Position numbers and translations under genes: made by a program. A DNA stretch of 64,000 nt from Litoditis marina. Lineage: Eukaryota > Nematoda > Chromadorea > Rhabditida > Rhabditidae. The stretch lies in assembly GCA_964036275.1 (NCBI GenBank), contig OZ038437.1:8437804-8501803 (forward strand), given 5' to 3'. Positions 55,101-64,000 of this stretch are shown here, in pieces (position 1 is the first letter of the stretch; each line of letters begins with the position of its first letter). The notes below the pieces were generated by a model. The model did no database searches, was not told the DNA's origin, and saw nothing but the letters and a program-made list of their open reading frames with translations.

Positions 55101-58100
55101 AGTCCTTGTAATTACTTCAAAATTGAACGTTTTCCCGATATTGACGAAAATTAGTCCGTTTTTGCAATTTTCTAGATTCTCATTCAAATTTACCAGAGTA
55201 CGCATGCTAGGAGATCCCGGCACCTTCATCCCATCCTGCGTCTCCGCAAACATACGCTATTTCTCTGCTCCTACATCCCGCCGGGATGTAAGAGACGAGA
55301 AATAGTGAGGCAGAGCGAGAGACGCAGGATGGGATGAAGGTGCCGGGATCTCCTAGCATACTACTCCGGACAAGGTGAACTGTTTCAGGTCTCGTCCACC
55401 CGTCTGGTGGGTATATTCGTTGTTCTCCTCCAGTCTCGGGTCTCTTCTGTGAAGGTGTCGGAGATACGATGCAACTACATTGCTACGGGGATTACTGTAC
55501 TTGTCAATAAGTTAGGGAATAAGGTAAGAATTAGTTTTAGTGAGAAGTACTGTATGTTACGTTCCCCTTGTTGCATAAAATACTTTCTTACCACTCTTGA
55601 GAATATTGAAAAAAAACCTTTGAGAAATAACCTAACTCTCACGTAGGAGTTGAATCCTATCGGATTGGGATTGGCCGTAATTCCACCTACAAGCATCTAT
55701 GAAAAATTGTGATAACTGATTTTATTGACGGTTCTAACTTGTATAATCGAAAATTGTGTGCATGGTTCAGGGTGGCACGGCGATTTCGTTGCGAATGAAC
55801 GACACGTTGGTCTGTTTTGTGAACTGTCATTTGGCGGCTGGAAACAGCGAGCTGGACCGAAGGAATCAGGATTTTAGGTATTTTGGGGGGTATTTCTATA
55901 ACGTTACAGAACACGGGGCCCGAAAGACTGACAAATTTAGTTTTTGAAAATACGATGATGAATCAACATACACCACCACGTTTCCAACTTCTGACCGAAC
56001 TTCAAGTTTAAAGAAAATCTCGAAATATACTTGGAATAAAGTGTAAAGTTGTTAAACAGTTTGTTTTATGACTTTTGGGACAGATATTGAGAAGGAAAAG
56101 TTGTTTACAGTTGTGTATTATTCAGTTCATGGGGGATACTGCTGGCGCTAAGCAGGTATTTATTGAAATCTGACTGGTCCGGCTTTATTTGAACGGCGGT
56201 TGTTTGTCTGTTATTCAATTGTTATTGTTGTTATTGACACACAGTAGACTGCGGGTGGGGGCATGCCAGCGTAAACAAGAGATCAGAGTCTAGTTGACTG
56301 AACGTTTTCCGTTTTTCTTTCCAATCATTTTTTCTAGTTTCCGGTCAAAAAATTTACACTCACTAGTTGTTGTCTAAAGCGAAGGGAAATCCACTGTATT
56401 TCACTTTTCGTTGTGTATAAAGACATGTCAAGCTAGTATGGTCGTTCGTATAACTTTCTCATCTCAATTTGGTTGTAAGTTGCTGGTTCTATTGCGCTCT
56501 ATAGGCTTTTTTTCATGAATTCAAATAGTTAAAGATGTGGGTTTTCCTTTTTTCAAGGGACATATCGCAGCTACAGTTCGGGAATAGTTTGACGATATAC
56601 GATCACGACTTTGTGTTCTGGTTCGGCGATCTCAACTATCGAATCAATGCCGATGTAGCGGGTTGGAGCGGGGATCAGGTACATTTCTGGTTCATGTTGA
56701 CATCTCATACTGATAACATCCGATTATTCTCCAAAAATGAGCCCGTTTTCGATAAAAGTAAGTGAATTTTTTTAATAACGCAACAGAAATAAATGTGGCA
56801 AAAAGGCGCATTTTCTGAGTTCGTGAGGATGAATAGAAATGGAAGCACAGGCTGTCTGCTAGCTACGATAGGCTTGCTGGTAGTTCGAGTATCTTGCTGG
56901 GATATTGCTCATTTTGAGGTTCTTTCAGGTTCGACAGTTGGCCTCCAGTTCCGAGTTTCGTCGTCTTTTCAAGTATGATCAGGTCGGTTGGTTTTAAAAG
57001 TTGGCACCGTTTTGTCTTCTCATGTGTCTTTTCATGGTTATTCTGGAATTATTGACAAACTCGGCTCAACTATAGCCCACAAGTTCACTTCCCTTCGTTG
57101 CTCTCACTGCGGCTGTCAAATCTTGGCGTTGGACTTTGGTTTTTCGTCGGCAGACTAGACAACCCTTAGCAACCATTTTTTCACCAGCGAAGTGGCTGAA
57201 CAATGGCTGAACTCGAAAATAGCTGTCCATTCGAATTATTGATTATTCTGGTTGAATTATTGATTATTTCTATTGAATTATTGATTATTTGTGGTTCAGC
57301 TTCGTGAGCAGCAGTCATTCGGTCGGGTGTTTGTCGGATTTCGGGAGCCGGACCAGCTGAGTTTCCGACCAACCTACAAGTATGACCCGGGAACTAACCA
57401 GTGGGACAGTTCGGAGAAGGTTGGTTTTATTCATCGTGCAGTAAAGCTGTCGGAATAATCAGAAAAAAAACGGTTCTTTTCCCGCCGAAATTAGGAGAAT
57501 TGGCCTATTTTGCATGTATACAGGACTGTTACTACGTGGTTCAAGCACCACATGTTTGTTATAAACGATCAACACAGTGCTAATTTGCTATTAGAGTTCA
57601 TAAACGTATTGACGTTAAAATTCATGATATAAATGCATGTGTTTCAGGCCCGCGCGCCGGCGTGGTGTGATCGAATTCTCTACTGGATGCGAGAGAATGA
57701 CGCGAAAATGGAGCAGCAAACGTATGAGAGGTCGGTTTTTGGGATTCATCATTATTTGAACTGTTTACATACACCAGCAAGATTGTCCGAATAGTCAGAA
57801 AAATTCGAAAAACGGACTACTTTTCAGCCTAAAACATGAAAATTGGTCTACTTTTGATGAAATATGCTACATTTTCACTTGATTACATCTGTAAACGGAC
57901 TACTTTTTGTCGCTCAGTCAGACCTTACTGGTGTATGACTGTTTATGTTAATCAAACATATATATTTTCTCGGGCGTTCATTATTTTGAAAAAGATGAAG
58001 GGATTTATTAGTCATTTAAGATCTGGTCATTCAAAAAGTTGTAAAACTAGCATCATTTTTACTGCTCAATAACAAAATCTAAATGCGACAGAACAAACTT

Positions 58101-61100
58101 AATTGTTCCCATGTTGGAACTTACTTTGTAAAATAGTTACAGATCACACGTAGAAGTCGAGAACAGCAAAATAGGCCACTCTTACCAGTTTTAAAGAAGG
58201 ACGATTATGTGGTCCAATCGCAACGCTTCAGTTCTTTAAACTGCAATACATTTTTCAATTGCAGTTTAAAGGACCGATGCGTCGGGATTGGTCCACATAA
58301 TCGTCCTGCTAATGGACAAGTCGTATATTGACACCTGACAGATTCACGTTTCAACCAGCCTATTTTTAGTGTGAACGAAGTTTCCGTCAGCGATCACAAG
58401 CCGGTTCGATCTGCATTCAAGTTGGTACTACGAAGTATGGACCAGGTTGGTTATTCGGAAAGAGTACACGTAGCTTGGGGTGGATTAATATCATATTAGC
58501 GTACATCATGAAAAACACAGTATCATCCGGGAGGTATCTCGTTCTGCTGTCTTCGGTTTTTTGCCTAGGAAATACTTCATCGATGGTTTTCGTCGTTGTA
58601 GTCTTTTCAAAACGAGTGACACTTCTTTCGAACGGTTAGAAAAGAAACGGCTGCAAAGCTACTGTCACGAATGATATTTGCACAGCTATTACTGTTATGA
58701 TGAGAGGAATTCCAATCAGACAATCTGAACCCAAACCCGTACACCAGTAAGGTCTGACTGAGCGACAAAAAGTAGTCCGTTTTCGGATGTAAACACGTGA
58801 AAGTTCGAGATTTTTCAATAAAAGTAGATCGATTTTCTTCTTCTCGGCTAAAAAGTAGTTCATTTTTCGAATTTTTCTGACTATTCGGACAAATTTACTG
58901 GTGTATGCCCAAACCTGATTGTTCGATATTTCAGAAGAAGGCGGACAAGCTGCATGACGCAGCCATTCGCGAGGCCGACCGACGGGCCAACGAACTGCTG
59001 CCGCAGATAACGCTCAGCCAACGAGAGGTGGGGCCCATTCAGCAATTAGGCATTCCTGTTTAGCAACATATGCTGGAAAAATTGGCTAGAAACTCGGAAA
59101 ATTGAAATAAATAACTTTTGTTCTACTAAATCGAGAAAATTCAGCTCAACTTATGAATTTTGTGTATGTCAATCGGAAAACGGGTTCTCATCGGGGGAAA
59201 TAGATTTGTTGCCGAAGCATGAAGTTTTTTTTTTCCCGAAATTTTACTGAACATCCCTCGAATTTTCTCGTGCCCCACCGTGGTCACAGTGCCTATATTT
59301 CGTAAGTAGTTTAAAACTTCCCGATCCCGATTACATTAACCTGCTCAGAAAGTATCTGAAATGATTTAACTGTAAGTACTAGCTACTAGCGAGAAATATG
59401 AACTTCAGGTCGACTTTGGGGAAGTCAGATTCTTGGAACCGTATTGCCAGCTGATAACCATCACCAACACCGGAAAATCGCAGGTGATTTTTTGAGTTTT
59501 TCACATAGCTTCGTTTTAGGGTTGTTAATCGAGTTGAAAAAGTTGAACTCGAAACTCGAAATTTCGAGTTTTTCGAGTTAGTTTTTCTAACAACCCTACT
59601 TCGTTCACTTGCTCAGTACACGTTTTCGTGAAAACCATGCAAACCTATGAACGACTCTAATTGACAGCTCTTGAGAGAACGTGTGGTGTTAGGTCTAATG
59701 ACTACAAAAGGTTTTGTATGAAATGAAAATAACACCAAATCGATTGAGATATCTGAAAATTGATTGAGAAATTGAATCTTTATAAGACTACTGTTTCTAG
59801 GTTCGCTTCAAGTTCATGCCGCGCAAGGAGCGAAGTATCAGCTCGCGATGGCTGCAGGTCACACCGCCACACTACGCCATCCCAGTGGGACAGTCGACAC
59901 AGGTATAGGCATCACGGTGTTACGCTATAAGCATTTGCTGTTGTGATGGCAGTCACTTGACGCGACGCGACCGCTCGCATAAAGAAATTGTTTACTAGCC
60001 GCGACGCAACCGCTCGCGTTGAGCGCTAATCAGAGAACCAACCGGAGTTTTTCGTTCAAACCGGTCAATTTGCCGCAAATTGCCGGAGTCAGGACTAACC
60101 GCTCACGTGTGAGACGCGCGCGCGTGAAATCTTGAATGGAGCAGTTCAAACGCGGGCCAGATGAAAACGACCGTACGTACCACTACTTTCGCATTGCAGC
60201 GCGCAAGGTCGTTTTGAACTGCCGTGGCATACACCAGTAAACTTGTCCGAATGGTCAGAAAAAATTGAAAAACGGACTGCTTTTTCGCCAAAAGGAAGAA
60301 AATCGGTCTACTTTTGATGAAAAATCATAAATCTCCACTTGTTCACATACAAAAACGCAATAATGTTTGTCCCTTAGTCAGACCTTTCTGGTGTTTGGGT
60401 ATAGTTCGCACGCCTCGGGAAAATTTGCGCCAACTCCCTGCGACCAGCCAGCTACAAGTAAGAGAGATATATAGTCGTCGCGAATAGAAAGGCGAGAGGG
60501 TACTGTATATCTTAATTTCCGCTGTGTACGCACACATGTCTTCGATTCTGAACCTTCTCGATAACGTACCTTCGTAGCGCAGAGGTTAGCGCGCAGCTAC
60601 GAATCTTTTGCTCGCAGCTTCGATTCCAGTGAGAGACAAAACTTTATAAATTTGGCACCCGCTATAGTGTGGTGGTCAGAAAGACCGCAGACAGGATTAG
60701 ACAGTCTGCGTATCTGTGATGTGAACATTTTTATTGTGGCGGCTGGATGATTTCATACACCGCCAAGGCCTCCTATGGGATAGAGGGTCACGAACAAGTT
60801 CAAGTAGAAAATAGGGGTCGCGAGTCAAAATTTGTCTCATTTCGTACATAATTGCCAGCGAACGAACAAAATATAAGCAAAAATTGCAGTTTTGGAGGGG
60901 TCGCGGCCCAAAAACGATGAAGGGGTCGCGAGATTTCAAAACCGATCTGAGACCCTTGGCGGTGTATGGATGATTTGCTTAATCCGTCATTACGGCTGCG
61001 CTTCCAGCTGTCCTTCCAGGTGCATATTGGTAGGCAGCATACACCTCCAAGGGTCTCTCATTTCTCCTGAAAGCAGCGATAGCGATACTCCCCCCCCCCC

Positions 61101-62683
61101 TCCCCCACTACGGTTTTCAACAATTTTCCGTTTAATTTGCACTAGTTTTGTCTTAAATTTGCTGGTTCTCCACTCGCGACCCCTACTTTTCATTAAAAAA
61201 ATAGTTCGCAACCCCGCATCTCATTAGAGACTTTGGCGGTGTTTGGCTAGGCAGTCAGCTGCAACCTTTGATCAACATTCGCTGGCTTGTTCCAATCTCA
61301 CATTCACATCAGGCAGATAATTTTCAAAATTAGATTTAAAAATGTTTTTTTTCCTTTTTCATTCTCGTTATCAGTTATTTGAAAATCACTCTCAATTTCG
61401 CTTCCAGCGCTCGGATTTCAATGAAGAGTACTTTTATATATTGCTTTTTATAGTCGCGAAGTTTCGATTGATATCGACTGATTGCAGATCTCGTTGACGG
61501 TGGTCATAGACAAGGAGATCGCCTGGGATCTGGCCGAGACGGATCTGCAGGACATTCTGGTGATGAACCTGGAGAACGGAAGGGACTACTTCATCCCGGT
61601 TGTGGCCAAGTACTATCCAAGGTGGGTTCATTTCTACAACGAAGACAGAAAACAACCTGATTGGTTGTTTGTCCGCGTAAGAGAGAAAGAGAGAGAGTGT
61701 AGATCAAATCTGCGCAGAGATGGTAGTCATTAGTCAAGTACTATCCCAGGTGTGGGACATGTGGTTTTGATCTATCCAACAAAGACGGCAAACTGTCAGT
61801 TACGTGAAAATTCCCATGATTTTCGCAATCATACACCAGTAAGGTCTGACTTAGCGACAAGAAGTAAGCCGTTTTCAGATGTGAACATATGAAAATTTGG
61901 AATTTTTCATCAAAGGTAGACCGATTTTCATGTTTTCAGCCAAAAAGTAGTCTGTTTTTTGATTTCTCTGACTATTCGGACAACCTTGCTGGTGTATGTT
62001 CGCAATATATGAGTTCATTTTTCGAATTTTCATGACCATCTGAACAACTTAACTAGGGTACATTTAGGTGTTTCGGAGTCACGTTGGAACGTCTTCTCAG
62101 CAACAAGGGCACGAAAACGGCAAATCTGATTGACTTTGTAAGTTTTTTGCCAATTTCTAATAACATGTTGAAGGACTATTTTTTGTGTATTCGTCGAAAT
62201 TTGCATGAAAACCACCAATTATAAACTAGCGACCTCTATTTTCCAAAAACACATTTCATAAGACGAGAGAAAAACAAAGTACGTATTGTTTGTTACTTTC
62301 TTTCATGTTTCATGTTGTTACATCTCGGAATAGCCGGTTACTACTGTGACTTGCGTAATGCACGCGACTAGATAACGGGTTGTAACCGGCTCAGATAAGC
62401 ATCTTTGAGGGGTTTCGAGAGGTCACGGAGAGTGCCTCAGGCATTTAAACCCGTGAAACGCGAAATGGGCTACAGAGAGGTTGCCTTTTGTTACGTTGTG
62501 TCTTATTTTGAACTTCTGTTTTTATCAAAAGTAGGCAAAACTCGTTCAGGAATCTGTCAATTTTAGGAAGGTTTCCTTCACAATCGCTAGACACTTTTCA
62601 AACGTTAATTCTGCCAGAACCTTCTGTCACACTATTTTCCCTCTCTCCCATTCTATCTCCCTCTCTCTGTTCCTCACTTCCTC

Positions 62684-62750
<67 letters not shown>

Positions 62751-64000
62751 CTGTCTCTCTCTCCTCTTCTTCTCTCTTCGCCTTCTATCTGGCTCTCTCG
62801 ATTTTTTTTACGTTGGTTGGTTCGGTTTTTCAACGTTGAAATTGCCAGAACCAGCCTCGTTTGTTGATTGTCCTTGTTGTTGTTTTCTTCGGTAGAAAGA
62901 ATTTGAACCGGCTGAGATTAGAATCTGAGGCGGGTCGCCGCGAGGTCACGGCAGACGGCATCATGCCCATAGACGGTGGCATGTGTATGCGGGAAGGTGT
63001 TCAGTGGCCGTATTCACCAATGTCGCGGGAAGGTAAAACAAGCTTCCCGTGCCTCTGGACCCTTCTCCCCAGCACACTATTTTCGTGCACTATCTTCGCG
63101 CGAGAAGGTATTTTAGCTTCTCGAAGGTTCGTGAATACGGTCACTGTTTTGAAAATCTCTCTTCCTTCGCTCTCGCATCTCTCTATTTCTCGTTCTCTTA
63201 CTCACTCTCTCAGCTTGACGCACTGTGCCATAGGTATAAGAGACCGACAAGAGGCTGCCTGGAGCGATGTCTGCAGACAGCTCTTCTCCCTCTCTGTCTC
63301 TCTATCTCTCTCTCACACACTTTTTCTCTTCACCTCGTCGTCTATCTCGGATTTCGGTCGTTCTATGTTCACGTCATGATCTCTCTGTCTCTCGCCCTCT
63401 CTTTTTGTCCTCTCGTTCGTTCTCTCTCCTCTCTCTTCATATTATCTATGTTTCCTTCTCTCTGGATCCTTACTGTTCTTTCGCTTTGTCGTCTCTATCT
63501 GTGAAGATGATAAATGACACTAGTTGAAAGTGAATCCACGCAGATATTTCTGAAGCCGTAACTGACGCTCGAAGTCTGCTCGACATTTTTTTTCTTAAAG
63601 AAGGACGATTATGTGCTCCAATCTCAACGCTTCAGTCGTTTAAACTGCAATACATTTTTCAATTGCAGTTTAAAGGACTGAAACGCCGAGATTGGAATTG
63701 GAGCACATAATTGTCCAACTTTAACAGAAGGAACCACTCACCATTCAGCGAAGTGCAACGACGCATGCGCAAAAGAATAGACTAAACTACATGTTTTTGG
63801 AAACTTAAAGCAGGACCATTATGTGGACCATTCCCGCGTCAACGGTAACGGTTCTCTAAGCTGCAATTCAAAAATGTATGGCACTTTAAAGGACTGAAGC
63901 GTTGAGATTGGACCACGTAATCGTCCTTCTTTAACATCAAATTATGCACAAAAATTCAATTATATCAATAAGTTGCCAATTTTCAGGGCGATGAAACGAG
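52182..64000 (+). CDS. ocrl-1: inositol polyphosphate 5-phosphatase, OCRL/INPP5B type (3' end beyond window)
   Basis: Coding exons: 52182-52273, 53304-53426, 54288-54405, 55389-55523, 55771-55877, 56558-56678, 56929-56982, 57300-57419, 57648-57730, 58370-58445, 58935-59027, 59409-59483, 59801-59902, 61488-61621, 62068-62137 and 63987-64000 (partial). They give 505 residues in one frame. Phosphatase motifs in order: FNVNGKSP (45-52), LQEMDLS (73-79), GNKGG (154-158), CFVNCHLAAG (171-180), WFGDLNYR (213-220), PTYKYD (274-279), PAWCDRIL (294-301) and SDHKPV (325-330). An ASH domain follows (about 375-500: DFGEVRF, ITNTGKSQVRFKF, DILVMNLENGRDYF). Known enzymes remove the 5-phosphate from PI(4,5)P2 on endosomes and Golgi. 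No N-terminal PH domain is present; the RhoGAP-like domain must lie past 64000. The last exon is called from one acceptor and phase fit. Confidence 0.93.
52793..52960. mobile_element. MITE family D, intron 1 of the phosphatase gene
   Basis: CATACACCAGTAAAGTTATC at the left and CAGACCTTACTGGAACTGGTGTATG at the right are inverted. Inner landmarks are AGTCAGAAAATTCCGACAAA, TTTCACGTGTTTACATC and TACTTTTTGTCG. There is no coding capacity. Confidence 0.85.
53020..53291. mobile_element. family C fold-back, intron 1 of the phosphatase gene
   Basis: TGAATTCTATATTTAACCGG and CCGGTTAGTTGTAGAATCGG are the ends, and the interior is GGTTACC/GGTAACC words arranged as a long palindrome. It ends only 12 bases before exon 2, so the exon's acceptor tract lies next to it. 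Confidence 0.8.
53453..53678. mobile_element. MITE family D, intron 2 of the phosphatase gene
   Basis: It runs from CCAGTAAGGTCCGACTAAGC to CAACTTTACTGGTGTATG. An internal stretch (CGTGAAAATTTATGCTTTT and GTGAAACTTTATGCTTTTC) is duplicated, so it is longer than other copies. Confidence 0.8.
53711..54160. mobile_element. MITE family E with a nested insertion, intron 2 of the phosphatase gene
   Basis: TATAGTCTGTTCCACGCACT and GGTTTAAACGAACTATA are the outer ends. Inside, GCTTATAATCAT occurs at 53889-53900 and again at 54102-54113, flanking a 201-bp block that starts ACGTAAAATACC and ends TTTTTTACGTAT: an inner element with a target duplication of up to 12 bp. Confidence 0.8.
54446..54615. mobile_element. 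MITE family D, intron 3 of the phosphatase gene
   Basis: CATACCCCAGTAAGGTCCGA and CAACCTTGCTGGTGTATG are the inverted ends. The copy is inserted 40 bases after exon 3. Confidence 0.85.
55197..55365. repeat. palindromic repeat family A, intron 3 of the phosphatase gene
   Basis: AGTACGCATGCTAGGAGATC...CATCCCGCCGGGATG...GATCTCCTAGCATACTACT. The copy carries matching changes in both arms (AGGAGATC and GATCTCCT), so the arms have stayed complementary. Confidence 0.85.
57768..57937. mobile_element. MITE family D, intron 9 of the phosphatase gene
   Basis: CATACACCAGCAAGATTGTC and CAGACCTTACTGGTGTATG are the ends, in the same orientation as the copy in intron 1. Confidence 0.85.
58191..58310. mobile_element. 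TTAA-type palindromic MITE (family F), intron 9 of the phosphatase gene
   Basis: TTAAAGAAGGACGATTATGT and ACATAATCGTCCTGCTAA are the ends, around CTGCAATACATTTTTCAATT. Confidence 0.8.
58738..58907. mobile_element. MITE family D, intron 10 of the phosphatase gene
   Basis: CGTACACCAGTAAGGTCTGA and CAAATTTACTGGTGTATG are the ends; it ends 28 bases before exon 11. Confidence 0.85.
59517..59598. mobile_element. 82-bp miniature of the CGAGTTTT element, intron 12
   Basis: TAGGGTTGTTAATCGAGTT and TAACAACCCTA are the ends also seen on the 1.07-kb element at 32568-33635, and the centre is GAACTCGAAATTTCGAGTT. CTTCGTT stands on both sides, a possible 7-bp target duplication. Confidence 0.75.
60228..60398. 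mobile_element. MITE family D, intron 13 of the phosphatase gene
   Basis: CATACACCAGTAAACTTGTC and CAGACCTTTCTGGTGTTTG are the ends. Confidence 0.8.
60469..60666 (+). mobile_element. tRNA-derived SINE-like repeat, copy 2 (intron 13)
   Basis: It matches 36799-36995 from ATAGTCGTCGC to TTTATAAATTTGGCACC. The A box TAGCGCAGAGG is at 60575-60585 and the B-box-like GCTTCGATTCC at 60617-60627. Confidence 0.65.
60754..60969. mobile_element. MITE family G, copy 2 (intron 13)
   Basis: CATACACCGCCAAGGCCTCC and GAGACCCTTGGCGGTGTATGG are the ends, with three AGGGGTCGCG words inside. Confidence 0.8.
61038..61246. mobile_element. MITE family G, copy 3, inverted (intron 13)
   Basis: CATACACCTCCAAGGGTCTC and GAGACTTTGGCGGTGTTTGG are the ends. 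It lies 68 bases from copy 2 in the opposite orientation, with CTCGCGACCCCTA inside and a run of C at 61090-61099. Confidence 0.75.
61830..61998. mobile_element. MITE family D, intron 14 of the phosphatase gene
   Basis: CATACACCAGTAAGGTCTGA and CAACCTTGCTGGTGTATG are the ends. Confidence 0.85.
62640..62767. repeat. CT microsatellite in intron 15 of the phosphatase gene
   Basis: A nearly pure (CT)n run at about 62689-62747 lies within a longer CT-rich stretch; CT-rich DNA returns at 63160-63450. The open frames here (62861-63504) are intronic and low in complexity. Confidence 0.85.
63003..63146. mobile_element. fold-back element with CAGTG(G/A)CCGTATTCAC ends, intron 15
   Basis: CAGTGGCCGTATTCAC at 63003-63018 pairs with GTGAATACGGTCACTG at 63131-63146, and inner CGCGGGAAGG/CTTCTCGCGCG-like segments also pair loosely. 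Size and form suggest a MITE. Confidence 0.7.
63594..63724. mobile_element. TTAA-type palindromic MITE (family F), intron 15, first copy
   Basis: TTAAAGAAGGACGATTATGT and ACATAATTGTCCAACTTTAA are the ends. Confidence 0.8.
63805..63934. mobile_element. TTAA-type palindromic MITE (family F), intron 15, second copy
   Basis: TTAAAGCAGGACCATTATGT and ACGTAATCGTCCTTCTTTAA are the ends, 80 bases after the first copy. It ends 52 bases before the predicted last exon. Confidence 0.8.

Noticed and set aside
62861..63504. 172- and 151-codon ORFs as candidate exon 16 of the phosphatase gene
   Set aside because: With the phase-0 donor at 62138, joining at the GGTAG acceptor (62891-62895) gives a stop after ten codons; the frame then runs into CT repeats. 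The TTTTCAG at 63986 fits phase and family better.

Overview
The window is animal nuclear DNA, most likely from a nematode. Two tandem genes are cuticle-type collagens with a membrane anchor, an RKKR processing site, short Gly-X-Y blocks and clustered Cys. Introns end in nematode-style TTTCAG/TTTTCAG. Two gene starts sit just after an unpaired TTTTCAG that looks like a spliced-leader acceptor. Introns are long and crowded with small inverted-repeat transposons, unlike the compact C. elegans genome. I cannot name the species.

Layout. (1) 0.2-13.7 kb is a secreted-peptide neighbourhood. It has three intact two-exon genes for small six-Cys, defensin-like (CS-alpha-beta) peptides at 265-1622 (+), 4141-5411 (+) and 12910-13596 (-), an orphan last exon of a fourth at 7684-7731, and a four-exon gene for a 153-residue, 12-Cys secreted protein at 9251-12630. 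(2) 15.1-19.6 kb holds two almost identical tandem collagen genes, each with its own TATA box. (3) 22-32.5 kb is a nest of decayed LTR retroelements, mostly on the minus strand: long direct repeats, a broken gag-like reading frame, CCHC-knuckle fragments and a duplicated unidentified reading frame. (4) 32.5-44 kb has no gene I can support. It holds a CGAGTTTT array in a transposon, a tRNA-derived SINE-like repeat, an 86-bp minisatellite, a 585-bp fold-back and much CT/GA-rich DNA. (5) 44.4-50.1 kb is a nine-exon hnRNP F/H-like RNA-binding protein gene (hrpf-1-like). (6) 50.8-64 kb is an OCRL/INPP5B-type inositol polyphosphate 5-phosphatase gene, complete through the phosphatase and ASH domains and cut off by the window end before the RhoGAP-like domain.

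The two housekeeping genes lie head to tail with about 0.37 kb between the first poly(A) signal and the putative trans-splice site of the second, so an operon is possible but unproven. The secreted-peptide cluster is the most likely place for undescribed biology: a local family of defensin-like peptides with an unusually short loop between Cys3 and Cys4, next to an unrelated Cys-rich secreted protein. The mobile-element content is also rich. It includes at least eight short inverted-repeat families, one with a filled/empty site pair that proves insertion and one with seven copies confined to seven different introns of the phosphatase gene.
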